A DNA stretch of 34,659 nucleotides from Mesorhizobium metallidurans STM 2683 (GTDB lineage Bacteria > Pseudomonadota > Alphaproteobacteria > Rhizobiales > Rhizobiaceae): the NCBI RefSeq assembly GCF_000350085.1, contig NZ_CAUM01000087.1:1-34659 (forward strand), in the 5' to 3' direction. Position numbers and translations under genes: made by a program. The stretch's first letter is position 1. Every line of letters starts with the position of its first letter. A model generated the notes under the pieces. The model was given only the letters and a program-made list of their open reading frames with translations, was not told the DNA's origin and searched no databases. Shown here in pieces: positions 15,958-25,120 of this stretch.

Positions 15958-18375
15958 CTACTGGATGGTGTCGATGGAGCTTTGCGACGAGCCGAAATCG
16001 CCGAGCGTGCGGAACGAAAGGTTGAAGCCGATGTTCTGCGACACCTCCTTGGTGTCCAGGTCCCGGGTCTCCGAAAACGTCATCAAATAGGTGAAGCACG
16101 AGTCATTGTAGGCAAAGCCGATTCCGTCCTTGACCAGGACACTTTGCTGCAGATCGTAGGTGCCGGTGCCGAAGACGCGCCAGTTCTCGGCAAGACGCGT
16201 CGACGCGCCGAGCGTGACTTCGTGGCGATCGGTGTCGAAGCCGTAGAGCGGCTGCGCCTGGATGAAGGCATATTTGGCGCTGAGCGACACCGGCAGGCCG
16301 CTATAGGCGGCCTTCACTTCGGCCCGGCGGATCTCGAAGGTCTGCTCGTCCAAACGGCCGCTGACCGAGCCGGAGAAGCCGCTGGGGCTGTTGAAGCCGA
16401 CGAGGCCGACATAGTCGGAGGTCGAGGTCTCAAGGCCGGAATAGGCGCCGACATTGACCAGATCCGGCGCGGCGAAGGAGTTCTGGCCACCAAGCTGGTA
16501 GGACTGGCCGAACAGCGCGTTGGTGCTCCAGCCATTGTCGTAGGCGCCGGAATAGCGCAGTCCGACATTGGCGCGGCCACCACCTTCCATGCGGTCGTAA
16601 CCGGAGAACTTGTCGCGCTCGAACAATGTCGTGGCGTCGAAGACGAAACTCTGGGCGTCTTCGTTGGGGACCGCGAGGCCGCCGACATATTGCTCGTTCG
16701 GACGCATAAAGAGTTGCGCCATCGGCTCGAAGACGTGGCTCGAACTGGGCATCGAGAACAGCACCGGCCAGCGCATTTCAAGTCCTGCGGTCGCCATATA
16801 GCGGGCGAGCGAGGAACCCAAATCGTCGCTGACGCCGAGATTCGTCGCCATCTGGTTGACCGCGGCGAGCGAGCTTGAGGAGGCATTGAGATAGCTGGCA
16901 TCGCCGCGCAGCGCCACGAGCGGCGTCAAAAGCAGTCCGCCATCGGTGGTGAAGGTGCGCTTCCATTCGGCCTCGGCGGTGATGCGGCCGGATTGCCCCT
17001 CGATACCGCGGACGTTGTTGACTGAACTGGAGTCCGCCGAGTCGGCCAGAGCCGTATCCAGCCTGTCGCGGCTGATGGCCCGCGCATTGACATTGAACGA
17101 CAACTGTCCGCCGGCCACGGCCATGTCGGGTATGTAGGCGTAGTCGAGCGAGGGCAGCACCCAGGGCTGCTTGGCGGCGCGTGCGGTCGGATCGCTGGCG
17201 AGTGTGTTTTCCTGGACCTCGAAGCGCATGGCGCGCACGTCGAAATAGTTGCGGCCATTGAGGCCGGTCAGGTAGATCGAGGACTGGTGGACGCTCTCGT
17301 TGAAGTCCTGGATGGCATAGGTGCGCGAGAAGTTCTTGTCGGTCTGCAACAACACGTCCCAGCCGAAGTCCCAGCGCGGATTGATGGCGAACTGACCCTT
17401 GGTGCCCATCATGCCGCGGAACTTGTTGGGATCGCCGGCAGCGCCCGAATCGACATTGTTCCCGTGGCTGTCGATGAATTCGTCGGGATCTTCCTGTCGG
17501 ATACCGGCGATCTTCAGGCTGTACTGGCCGTTGTTGAAGCGCTGGCGCCACTCGGCCTCGCCGAGGAAGCCCTGCTTGGTATAGCCGCTGCCGGTGACGG
17601 TGAGGTCATAGGTCGGCGAGAGCGCGAAATAATAGGGGACCTTGATACCGATGCCGAGGTCGCTGCTGTAGGCAATGCCGGGGATCAGGAAGCCGCTCTT
17701 GCGCTTGACGGTCGGGTCGGCGATCTCGAAGGCCGGCAGATAGGCCAGCGGAAAGCCGAAGAATTCGAAATTCGAATTCTCGAAGCGAACCGTCTTCTTC
17801 TCGCCGTTCCAGATGATCTTCCTGGCCTTGATACGCCAGGTCGGCGCCTTGTCGGGCTTGTCCTCGCAAGGCTCGCAGGCCGTATAGACGCCATTGTGGA
17901 ACGTCGTCAGCACCCCGCCCATGCGTTCGGCGCTTTCGGCGGCGAAATATGCCTTGTCGATGGTCTCGACACGCAGCGCATTGACGAAACCGTCCGCGAA
18001 ATCGTCGGTGATGTCGACATGCTGCGAAAAAATCTTGGTGCCGTCGCTGTTGACGACCGCGACATTGCCGCTGGCGACCAGGCGCTTGGTGTTGCGGTTG
18101 TATTCGACCCGCTGGGCGACGAGGCGATTGCCGCCATAGTCGATCTGGACGCCGCCGACGGCCGTTACCGTGTTGTTGTCATTGTCATAGACCAGCGTAT
18201 CGGCGGCCAGCAGCATTTGCGAGCCAGCGGGTACGCTCGCTGCCATGTCGCCGATTTCCTGGGCGGAAACCGGGACATTGAGGGGGACACAGGCGAACAG
18301 GCATGCCAAGGCGCTCGCCCCATAGAGGCGTGCCAGACGGGCCTGCCTATGGCTGCGCAAAACCGCCTCCCTCAC
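15958..18375 (-). CDS. lptD: LPS assembly outer-membrane protein LptD
   Basis: An 805-residue LptD, the outer-membrane barrel that, with LptE, inserts lipopolysaccharide in the outer leaflet. A signal peptide ends near residue 38 (VPVSA-QE). The periplasmic OstA/LptA-like domain is at about 55-165 (LLAADTLVYDNDNNTVTAVG), followed by ACEPC (Cys167, Cys170), and a long beta-barrel. The only Cys near the C-terminus is Cys760 in DSCFTYLMTF; E. coli has two there. The start is a GTG that shares its G with the lptG stop (TAGTG), preceded by GGAAGA. The frame stays open far upstream within lptG, but similarity does not. Confidence 0.94.
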   Translation of the reverse strand: MREAVLRSHRQARLARLYGASALACLFACVPLNVPVSAQEIGDMAASVPAGSQMLLAADTLVYDNDNNTVTAVGGVQIDYGGNRLVAQRVEYNRNTKRLVASGNVAVVNSDGTKIFSQHVDITDDFADGFVNALRVETIDKAYFAAESAERMGGVLTTFHNGVYTACEPCEDKPDKAPTWRIKARKIIWNGEKKTVRFENSNFEFFGFPLAYLPAFEIADPTVKRKSGFLIPGIAYSSDLGIGIKVPYYFALSPTYDLTVTGSGYTKQGFLGEAEWRQRFNNGQYSLKIAGIRQEDPDEFIDSHGNNVDSGAAGDPNKFRGMMGTKGQFAINPRWDFGWDVLLQTDKNFSRTYAIQDFNESVHQSSIYLTGLNGRNYFDVRAMRFEVQENTLASDPTARAAKQPWVLPSLDYAYIPDMAVAGGQLSFNVNARAISRDRLDTALADSADSSSVNNVRGIEGQSGRITAEAEWKRTFTTDGGLLLTPLVALRGDASYLNASSSSLAAVNQMATNLGVSDDLGSSLARYMATAGLEMRWPVLFSMPSSSHVFEPMAQLFMRPNEQYVGGLAVPNEDAQSFVFDATTLFERDKFSGYDRMEGGGRANVGLRYSGAYDNGWSTNALFGQSYQLGGQNSFAAPDLVNVGAYSGLETSTSDYVGLVGFNSPSGFSGSVSGRLDEQTFEIRRAEVKAAYSGLPVSLSAKYAFIQAQPLYGFDTDRHEVTLGASTRLAENWRVFGTGTYDLQQSVLVKDGIGFAYNDSCFTYLMTFSETRDLDTKEVSQNIGFNLSFRTLGDFGSSQSSIDTIQ

Positions 18376-19457
18376 TAGCCGTCTTCCTTGTACAGCAGGA
18401 ACGTCACCCCGAAGAACATAGCCACGACAACCGGAACCCATGCAGCCACGGCTGTGGGTACGAATCCCGCTACGCCGAATGCCTTGACCAGCACCGATAC
18501 GACATAAAGCAGAAACCCGGCCAAGACGCCACCCAGAATCATCGTCGCCGATTGTCCCATCCTCGCAAATCGCATTGAAACTGTTGCCGCAATCAGCGTC
18601 ATGGCGACGAGCAGGAACGGCAGCGCTACCAGCGAATCGAACTGCATGGCAAAGGCATTTGCCTTGAGGCCGAAGGAGCGGGCAACTTCGATCTTGCCGG
18701 GCAGATCGTAGAAAGGGATGGTTTCTGGGCGCGCCAGCCGCTCTTGCACGAATTCGGGCTTGAGGTTGGTCGCGACCCGGTCGCTTTCCAGCGATTCGAT
18801 ATTGCCGTCGCGAAAGACCTTGACGTCCCGCAACTCCCAATAGCCATCCCGCAAAAAGGCGTGCGCGGCGTCCTTGCGTTCGATGATGTCGCCCTGCGGG
18901 CTGAGGACGAAGAAGACGGCGTCGGCCATCTCGAGGCCCTGGTTGAGGATCGAGCGCGCGCCGATGATTGTGTCGCCCGCGCTGGTTTTCTGCCGGATCC
19001 AGGGTGCGGCGTCGGCCGACACGGCGTTCGACTTGCCGGAACGGAGCTGGGTTTCGATCTGCTCGGACCAGGAAAAGGCATGCGCGGCGATCGGGTTGAT
19101 AACGCCGACCGACAGCACGCCGAACAGCAGCGCCCCGATGCAGCACGGCAACAGGAACTGCCATGCCGAAACGCCGGCCGAACGCGCAATCACCAGCTCA
19201 TATTTGCGATTGAGCGAGACCAGCGTCGCCATCGCCGAGAACAGGCCGACGAACGGCACCGTCTGCAGCATGATCATCGGCATTCTCAATCCCGAAATCG
19301 CAAGCGCCGTCCCGTAGGTGAAGCCCGGCAGGCCGGTCGTGCGGCCGGAAAGCTCGGTGAAATCGATCAGGAACACCAGCGCCAGCAGGCCGATGAAGAA
19401 CCAGACGGTAATCGTCACGTAGCGGAAGAAGAAGTACCTGCCCAGTGTCCAGCCCAT
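18375..19457 (-). CDS. lptG: LPS export ABC transporter permease LptG
   Basis: A 360-residue YjgP/YjgQ permease. With LptF and the ATPase LptB it extracts LPS from the inner membrane and pushes it onto the Lpt bridge. Three helices lie in the first 120 residues (GRYFFFRYVTITVWFFIGLLALVFLIDF; then MPMIMLQTVPFVGLFSAMATLVSL), a periplasmic beta-jellyroll domain fills about 125-265, and three more helices follow. The order after LptF and before lptD identifies it as LptG. The ATG overlaps the lptF stop by one base (TGATG); its own TAG overlaps the lptD GTG. Confidence 0.95.
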   Translation of the reverse strand: MGWTLGRYFFFRYVTITVWFFIGLLALVFLIDFTELSGRTTGLPGFTYGTALAISGLRMPMIMLQTVPFVGLFSAMATLVSLNRKYELVIARSAGVSAWQFLLPCCIGALLFGVLSVGVINPIAAHAFSWSEQIETQLRSGKSNAVSADAAPWIRQKTSAGDTIIGARSILNQGLEMADAVFFVLSPQGDIIERKDAAHAFLRDGYWELRDVKVFRDGNIESLESDRVATNLKPEFVQERLARPETIPFYDLPGKIEVARSFGLKANAFAMQFDSLVALPFLLVAMTLIAATVSMRFARMGQSATMILGGVLAGFLLYVVSVLVKAFGVAGFVPTAVAAWVPVVVAMFFGVTFLLYKEDG

Positions 19458-20659
19458 CAGCCAACCTCCTGGCCGGAAGTGCCGCGCCTGGCAAAGCGGA
19501 GCTTGACTGAGTTCCAGCCGTCAGTGAAGCGGCTGGCGAGATTCGTCATCCAGTCGGCCCAGGCGACCGGCAGTTCCATTGTCCGGTTGGAGACGATGAA
19601 CCATATTGAGACCGCGGATGCGACGATCGGAACGCCGTAGACCATATAGGCGTATTGCGGAACCTTGTCGGCCTTCCCCGCGGCAAAGAAACCAAGCCAG
19701 CGTACGAAAAGCGCTATCGCGATGGCCGTGATCAGCGGATGGACGCGCGCCTCGCGATGCGAGCGAGCGTCTCCCGCGACGGCAAGTGCGATCAGCGCGA
19801 AAACGAGCGAATAAGACCATTCGGAAAAGCGCTGATTGAGCTCGGCCAGATATCTGTTCGGCCTTTGCTGGTACATCTTGTCGTTCGGACTGGGATTGAG
19901 CAGGTACTGGGTCGTCCGGTCCTTCGGGAGAAGCAATATGTCCGAGGAAGCCGACATGAAGGCGGACAGATCGAAGGCATAGGAGGTGAAGCGGATGACC
20001 GACAGGTCGCCGGTCAGCGTTTCGCGATGGATGACGCCGTCATTCATCATCAACACCTTCTCGTCGCCGCGTTCGACGATGCTGCCGGTCTTGGCGTAGT
20101 AGATGAGGTTGACGCCTTCCTCGCGTGAATCCGCCACGAAGATGCCGCCGAGGCGGTTGTCCGGAAGCCGTTCGCCAATCTGCAGGAACAGGCCATCGTC
20201 GATCTTGCGGAAGGTACCTTCCTGGATGATCAGCGACAACAGGTCGGCACGCGAGGACGCCACCAGCTCGCGGTTTTTCTGGCGGGCATAGGGGTCGACA
20301 CCGTTGTCGACGGCGAATGAAAAGACGCTGGCTGCCAGCGCCAGAAGCATGATCGGCCTGACGATGGTCCAGCGCGAGGCGCCGGCGGCGTTGATCACCG
20401 CCAGTTCCGAATCGGTGTTCATGACGCTGAGCGTCTGGGCGACCGCCACCACCAGGGCGAACGGCACGACGATCGGAACGATCGATGGAATGATCAGCGC
20501 CGCGACTTCGAAGAAGGTCAACGCCGACTGGCCGCTGTCGGTAACGAGATCGATACGGGCGAGCACCTGCGTCGTCCACACGATCGCCAGCGTCCAGATG
20601 AGCGCTGCCAGGAAGACCGCCAACGCGCGACGCATGATGTAGCGTTCAACGACCTTCAT
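19457..20659 (-). CDS. lptF: LPS export ABC transporter permease LptF
   Basis: A 400-residue permease of the same fold as LptG: VVERYIMRRALAVFLAALIWTLAIVW opens helix 1, LPSI/VPFALVVAVAQTLSVMNTDSELAVINAAGAS marks helices 2-3 and the cytoplasmic coupling region, the jellyroll domain is central, and three helices close the protein. It is the first gene of the lptF-ksgA cluster, so its promoter must be in 20660-21001. The ribosome binding site is poor (AAAAGCCTGC before ATG). Confidence 0.95.
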   Translation of the reverse strand: MKVVERYIMRRALAVFLAALIWTLAIVWTTQVLARIDLVTDSGQSALTFFEVAALIIPSIVPIVVPFALVVAVAQTLSVMNTDSELAVINAAGASRWTIVRPIMLLALAASVFSFAVDNGVDPYARQKNRELVASSRADLLSLIIQEGTFRKIDDGLFLQIGERLPDNRLGGIFVADSREEGVNLIYYAKTGSIVERGDEKVLMMNDGVIHRETLTGDLSVIRFTSYAFDLSAFMSASSDILLLPKDRTTQYLLNPSPNDKMYQQRPNRYLAELNQRFSEWSYSLVFALIALAVAGDARSHREARVHPLITAIAIALFVRWLGFFAAGKADKVPQYAYMVYGVPIVASAVSIWFIVSNRTMELPVAWADWMTNLASRFTDGWNSVKLRFARRGTSGQEVG

Positions 20660-21001
20660 GCAGGCTTTTCTCGATTTTGCCGAACGGCATCATGCCTCCG
20701 GACAAGGTAGTCATCCGGCGACGCCCGCACAACTGGCTCCATTGGACGGTTCCATCAAGCGGCTCGATCCGGCTCCCGTCCGGCGGGTCGGAGTGTCGGC
20801 GGCAAATGGATAAGAAAGGACCAACATCGATGGTTAACAAGAGGTTGCGGCAGGAGAGCGGGGCCGTGCCGCGGCGAATCGCCCATCGATTCCATGCGCC
20901 ATATGGGGTGTGATTCCGGCAAAGTCTTGCCAAATGAGGGAAAACGACCAAATGTCGCGCCGGCTACGGTTGCGGCCGCCGCGACTGTGACAGGTGCAAG
21001 T
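20660..21001. other. Divergent intergenic region between lptF and the flavin monooxygenase
   Basis: 342 bases that should contain the promoter of the lptF cluster (minus strand) and that of the monooxygenase (plus strand). Short open frames run through it, but none has codon use, length or similarity that I would support. No clear operator was found. Confidence 0.45.
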
Positions 21002-22171
21002 ATGGACGTTAGAGAATTGCGCGGTCAAACCGGACAGGTATCGGTCTCTCACGGAGCGATCGTGATCGGCGCCGGCGCTGCAGGGCTGGCCGCCGCCCAT
21101 GCGCTGATCGAGGCCGGCGTGCCGACGGTTATCCTGGAAAAGGAAAGCCGGCTTGCCGAACCCTGGCATCGGCGGCACGAACGGCTGCACCTCAACACGC
21201 ATCGCGACCTCTCGGTACTGCCTGGCGCCGGTTACCCCGCAGGCACCCCCGCTTTCCCCCACAGAACCGCCGTCATCCGCCATCTGAACGATTTCAGCCA
21301 GGCGCACAATCTGCCGGTGGAGTTCGGCGTGGCTGTCGAGGAGATCGCATTCAAAGGCGACCATTGGATTGTGCAGACCAATGCCAGGCCCCGGCTGGCG
21401 CGCCATGTCGTCGTCGCCACCGGGCGCGACCGGCAGCCTTTCATTCCCGATTGGAAGGGGGCAGGCGACTTTGCCGGCCGGATCGTCCATTCGGCGGATT
21501 TTGGCAAAGCCAAGCACTATGCCGGGAAGAAAGTGCTGGTCGTCGGCGCCGGCAATTCGGGCTTCGACGTACTCAATCATCTGGCGGGTATAGAGACCAG
21601 GAATATCTGGCTGTCGGCCCGCAATGGTCCCTCGATCCTGCCCAAGCGTATCGGCAAGATCGCCGTCCACAGGCTTTCGCCGTTCATGGCGCGTTTGCCG
21701 CTGCGGGTCGCCGATGTGGCGATGGCCGCAACGCAGCGTATCGTTTTCGGCGACCTGACGAAATTCGGCATGCCGAAAGCGCCCTTGGGAGGCGCGAGCC
21801 GCCTGACCTCGGACTACACGGCCATCGCCGCCGACGATGGTGCTGTCCGCGCCATCAAGGTCGGCAAGATCGTCGTCGTATCGGCAATACGGGAATTCAC
21901 CCGTGACAGTGTGATCCTGGGTAATGGCAAGCTGATCGCCCCCGATATCGTCATCGCGGCGACCGGCTACCGCACCGGGCTCGAACGCATGGTCGGCAAG
22001 CTCGGTGTGCTGGACGGCAAGGGCGTGCCGCTTTTCAACGGCGGCGAGACCGACCCGAAACTGCCCGGCCTGTGGTTTACCGGCATGCGGCCAAGCATTC
22101 GCGGCTGTTTCGCCAATGCCGGCATTCAGGCCAAGGCGATCGCCCGGCAGATCGTCGGGCAGGGGCGATGA
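21002..22171 (+). CDS. Class B flavin-dependent monooxygenase, YUCCA-like
   Basis: A 389-residue FAD/NADPH enzyme. Seen directly: the FAD Rossmann motif GAGAAG at 23-28, the FMO signature F-x-G-x3-H-x3-F (Phe157, Gly159, His163, Phe167), the NADPH motif GAGNSG at 182-187, and ATGYRTG at 320-326, the layout of flavin monooxygenases and plant YUCCA. Such enzymes oxygenate N, S or carbonyl groups; YUCCA makes indole-3-acetate from indole-3-pyruvate. The substrate here is unknown. The ATG at 21002 is chosen (CAGGTG before it, FAD motif close behind); two ATGs 99-108 bases upstream are in frame. It stands alone between lptF and pepA. Confidence 0.85.
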   Translation: MDVRELRGQTGQVSVSHGAIVIGAGAAGLAAAHALIEAGVPTVILEKESRLAEPWHRRHERLHLNTHRDLSVLPGAGYPAGTPAFPHRTAVIRHLNDFSQAHNLPVEFGVAVEEIAFKGDHWIVQTNARPRLARHVVVATGRDRQPFIPDWKGAGDFAGRIVHSADFGKAKHYAGKKVLVVGAGNSGFDVLNHLAGIETRNIWLSARNGPSILPKRIGKIAVHRLSPFMARLPLRVADVAMAATQRIVFGDLTKFGMPKAPLGGASRLTSDYTAIAADDGAVRAIKVGKIVVVSAIREFTRDSVILGNGKLIAPDIVIAATGYRTGLERMVGKLGVLDGKGVPLFNGGETDPKLPGLWFTGMRPSIRGCFANAGIQAKAIARQIVGQGR

Positions 22172-22363
22172 TTTGCGACGCGCCGGGATCGCCGACGTGA
22201 GCGCCCGGAACTGTCATGAGGGATAGAGGGCAAAACCGGCAAAAAGGCGAACAAAATCAAGGTCTGAAAAAGAGGGTGGTTTTTTTGGTCGGAAAACGGG
22301 CAAATGTCGTGCATCTTCAAGGCGCTCCCCTGAAAACCCAACGCACTTCCCCGAAAGCAGGAC

Positions 22364-23878
22364 ATGATGACTTCGAGACCTTCGATCGCCTTCGCCAAAT
22401 TCGCAGCACCCAAAAAGGGCAGCGTCTTCGTGCTGGTGGCCGACGATAGCAGCCTCGGCGAGGCGGCAAAGGCCTGCGATCCGGCAAAGACCTTGGCGCG
22501 GGCGTTTCCGGTGGCCGACTTTTCCGGCAAATTCGCCAGCCTGGTTGAAGTGCTGGCGCCGGAGGGGACGTCGCTCGACCGGCTGGTGGCGGTCGGCGCC
22601 GGCAAGGTCTCGGGGCTCGACGACCATGCCTGGCTGAAGCTTGGTGGCACCGTCGCCGCGTCCTTGCGCAAGGCGACCGAAGTGGCCGTCGTGCTCGATC
22701 TGCCGGGCGCGGTTGCCGGTGGCAGGCAAGCGGCGCAACTTGCCGCTGGTATCCTGCTGCGCAGCTATGCCTTCGATAAGTACAAGACGAAAAAGGACAA
22801 TGGCGATGGCCAGCACGACGGCAAGAAGGCTGAACCCAAAAAGCCGGTCAAGGTGACCATCCACACCACCGATCCGGCGGCCGCGAAAAAGGCCTTTGCC
22901 GACGAGGTGGCGGTGATCGACGGCGTGCTCATGGCCCGCGATCTGGTCAACGAACCGGCCAACATGCTCGGCCCGGTGGAATTCGCCGCTCGCGTGAGCG
23001 AACTGGAAGCGCTCGGCATCAAGGTCGAGATCCTGGCCGAGAAGGAGATGAAGAAACTCGGCATGGGCTCGTTGCTCGGCGTCGCGCAAGGTTCGCCGCG
23101 CGGCGCCCGCATGGCCGTCATGCAGTGGAACGGCGGCAAGGCCAAGGACAGCCCGGTCGCTTTCATCGGCAAGGGCGTCACCTTCGACACCGGCGGCAAT
23201 TCGATGAAGCCGGCCTCCGGTATGGAGGACATGAAGGGCGACATGGGTGGAGCGGCCGCCGTGACCGGGCTGATGCATGCGCTGGCTTCGCGCAAGGCCA
23301 AGGCCAATGTCGTCGGCGTCATCGGACTGGTGGAAAATGCCGTCGACGGCCATGCCCAGCGTCCCGGCGACATCGTCACCTCGATGTCCGGCCAGACCAT
23401 CGAGGTGCTCAACACCGATGCCGAGGGCCGCCTCGTGCTGGCCGATGCGCTGTGGTACTGCAACGACCGTTTCCAGCCGAAATTCATGGTCAATCTGGCG
23501 ACGCTGACCGGCGCCATCATGGTCGCGCTCGGCCAGCATTATGCCGGCCTGTTCTCCAACAATGACGAACTGGCGGACAGGCTGACCGGCGCCGGGCAGG
23601 CGACGCAGGAACGGCTGTGGCGCATGCCGCTCGGCACCGAATACGACAAGCTGATCGATTCCAAGAATGCCGACATGAAGAACATCGGCGGCCGCTATGG
23701 CGGCGCCATCATCGCGGCGCAGTTCCTGCAGCGCTTCGTCAAGGACACGCCCTGGGCGCATCTCGACATCGCCGGCACCGCAATGGGCGCGCCTTCCAGC
23801 GAGATCAACCAGTCATGGGGTTCCGGCTTCGGCGTCAGGCTGCTCGACCGGCTGGTGCGCGACAATTACGAGGGGTGA
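22364..23878 (+). CDS. pepA: Leucyl aminopeptidase (M17)
   Basis: A 504-residue M17 aminopeptidase with two metal ions that removes N-terminal residues from peptides. The catalytic domain has every key residue at the same number as E. coli PepA: Lys270, Asp275, Lys282, Asp293, Asp352, Glu354 and Arg356 ([10 protein letters not shown] and [14 protein letters not shown]). A short Lys-rich low-complexity loop (about 140-162) links the N-terminal macro-like domain to the catalytic part. The ATG is doubled; the second, one codon later, is as likely. The gene overlaps nothing and is followed by holC after 19 bases. Confidence 0.97.
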   Translation: MMTSRPSIAFAKFAAPKKGSVFVLVADDSSLGEAAKACDPAKTLARAFPVADFSGKFASLVEVLAPEGTSLDRLVAVGAGKVSGLDDHAWLKLGGTVAASLRKATEVAVVLDLPGAVAGGRQAAQLAAGILLRSYAFDKYKTKKDNGDGQHDGKKAEPKKPVKVTIHTTDPAAAKKAFADEVAVIDGVLMARDLVNEPANMLGPVEFAARVSELEALGIKVEILAEKEMKKLGMGSLLGVAQGSPRGARMAVMQWNGGKAKDSPVAFIGKGVTFDTGGNSMKPASGMEDMKGDMGGAAAVTGLMHALASRKAKANVVGVIGLVENAVDGHAQRPGDIVTSMSGQTIEVLNTDAEGRLVLADALWYCNDRFQPKFMVNLATLTGAIMVALGQHYAGLFSNNDELADRLTGAGQATQERLWRMPLGTEYDKLIDSKNADMKNIGGRYGGAIIAAQFLQRFVKDTPWAHLDIAGTAMGAPSSEINQSWGSGFGVRLLDRLVRDNYEG

Positions 23879-23897
23879 GGTCTCTGAAGGCGCAATC

Positions 23898-24347
23898 ATG
23901 GCCGAAGTCCTGTTCTATCACCTGACCGAATCGACGCTGGAGGATGCGCTGCCCGGCCTGCTCGAGCGCAGCGTCGATCGCGGTTGGCGCGCGGTGGTGC
24001 AGACCGGCACCGAGGAGCGGCGCGATGCTCTGGACCAGCATCTGTGGACGTTCCGGGACGATTCGTTCCTGGCGCATGCGACGGATCGCGAAGCCTATCC
24101 CGCCGAGCAGCCGATCCTTCTGACCACGGGCCGGGAAAACCCGAACGAGGCTCAGATCCGCTTCCTCGTCGATGGCGCGCCGCCGCCCGAACTTGCCGGC
24201 TATGAACGCGCTGTGTTCCTGTTCGACGGCCACGACGCGGCCCAGGTCGAGGCTGCGCGCACGCACTGGAAGACGATGAAGGACGCCGGTCACACGGTGA
24301 CCTACTGGCAGCAGACGCCGGACCGGCGTTGGGAACGCAAGGCATGA
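23898..24347 (+). CDS. holC: DNA polymerase III chi subunit
   Basis: A 149-residue HolC, the clamp-loader accessory subunit that binds SSB. It starts MAEVLFYHLTESTLEDALP and shows the family RGWRAVVQTG, LDQHLWTFRDDSFLAHAT and QPILLT segments. The pepA-holC pair is a conserved proteobacterial arrangement. The ATG at 23898 is chosen because family similarity begins there, although the frame is open upstream inside pepA. A GAAGGCG patch before it may be the ribosome binding site. Confidence 0.93.
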   Translation: MAEVLFYHLTESTLEDALPGLLERSVDRGWRAVVQTGTEERRDALDQHLWTFRDDSFLAHATDREAYPAEQPILLTTGRENPNEAQIRFLVDGAPPPELAGYERAVFLFDGHDAAQVEAARTHWKTMKDAGHTVTYWQQTPDRRWERKA

Positions 24348-24387
24348 CGTGCGCAGTCGCTCACGCCCATAGCTCATGGAATGAACA

Positions 24388-25011
24388 ATGCGCTTTCTGT
24401 TGCTTCTGATCCTGCTCGCCGGCATTGGCATCGGCATCGCCTATCCCTGGGCGATGAGCAATTTCTCCGGCCGTGAGATCGGCGCCTGGCGGGTCTATGA
24501 CCAGGGTCGGTTCAAGCCGGTGACGGTGCCGCTTGCCGAAAGCGACGCGCCGGTCAGGGTGCTGGTCGATCTCACCGCCAGGGCCGAGCGCATCGTCGCC
24601 TCACAACAGCGCACCGTGCTGACATTGACCGCCGCCACCGGCGGCCGGACCGTGCTTGCCTCGACGCTTGCGTTCAACCATTCCGAAAATCCGCGCCAGC
24701 CCAGCCCGCAATCGGCGGACAAGATCTTTCGCGACGAGGCTGGCGTGATCCAGACGGTCAGTCCCGGTCCTTACACTTTTACGGTCGGTCCCGGCGACGC
24801 CGAGGACATCCCCATGCGCGTCGTGGACCTCGTGCTGCGCGCCGGCGCCGGCGAGGTCGATCGACGGGCGCAGCCGGTCGGCTTCTCCTTGATGGCGGTC
24901 GGCCTGATCGGGCTGGTGCTGGCGTTTCGTTTTGGTGGCGGCGGCCGGCCGCAAAATCCGAACTCGCGGCCGCCACCGCCACGCTGGGGCCGCAACGGTT
25001 CGTCGAGCTAG
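24388..25011 (+). CDS. Membrane-anchored protein of unknown function
   Basis: I do not recognise a family. The 207-residue protein has an N-terminal helix (1-20), a beta-rich, probably periplasmic middle (30-160) with many short hydrophobic strands, a second helix (164-181) and a Gly/Pro/Arg/Asn-rich tail. Both ends would lie in the cytoplasm. Codon use is like that of its neighbours. The TAG stop merges with the first bases of the palindromic repeat that follows, so the last residues could have been altered by that element. It lies 40 bases after holC and may share its transcript. Confidence 0.75.
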   Translation: MRFLLLLILLAGIGIGIAYPWAMSNFSGREIGAWRVYDQGRFKPVTVPLAESDAPVRVLVDLTARAERIVASQQRTVLTLTAATGGRTVLASTLAFNHSENPRQPSPQSADKIFRDEAGVIQTVSPGPYTFTVGPGDAEDIPMRVVDLVLRAGAGEVDRRAQPVGFSLMAVGLIGLVLAFRFGGGGRPQNPNSRPPPPRWGRNGSSS

Positions 25012-25059
25012 AGCATGATCCCGAAAAGTGGAATCCGGTTTTCGGAAAAGATCATGCTC
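25011..25059. repeat. Rhizobial palindromic repeat, full copy
   Basis: Perfect outer arms GAGCATGATC (25011-25020) and GATCATGCTC (25050-25059), then inner arms CCGAAAA and TTTTCGG. This is the standard form of the repeat seen across rhizobial genomes. With the second palindrome at 25071-25111 it makes a composite of about 100 bases, the size and two-palindrome layout reported for RIME elements, though I cannot confirm the sequence class. Confidence 0.85.
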
Positions 25060-25070
25060 AAACAAAGAGA

Positions 25071-25111
25071 TAGAGCCCCATCCCGATTCTATCGGGATGG
25101 AACAGGCTCTA
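25071..25111. repeat. Second palindrome of the composite repeat
   Basis: TAGAGCC (25071-25077) pairs with GGCTCTA (25105-25111), and CATCCCGAT pairs with ATCGGGATG inside. It ends 9 bases before the rlmJ ATG, so the rlmJ ribosome binding site (AGGTAG) comes directly after the hairpin. Confidence 0.8.
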
Positions 25112-25120
25112 GGTAGCGGC

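Noticed and set aside
15841..16878. Plus-strand open frame opposite lptD
   Set aside because: It lies fully opposite a well-supported barrel gene and starts in a palindromic repeat; no motifs.
18376..19164. 263-codon upstream extension of lptD in the same frame
   Set aside because: It lies within lptG in another frame, lacks similarity, and would bury the LptD signal peptide.
25028..25120. Upstream start for rlmJ within the palindromic repeat
   Set aside because: The RlmJ N-terminus MNYRHAYHAGNF is a family start, and the upstream codons belong to the repeat.
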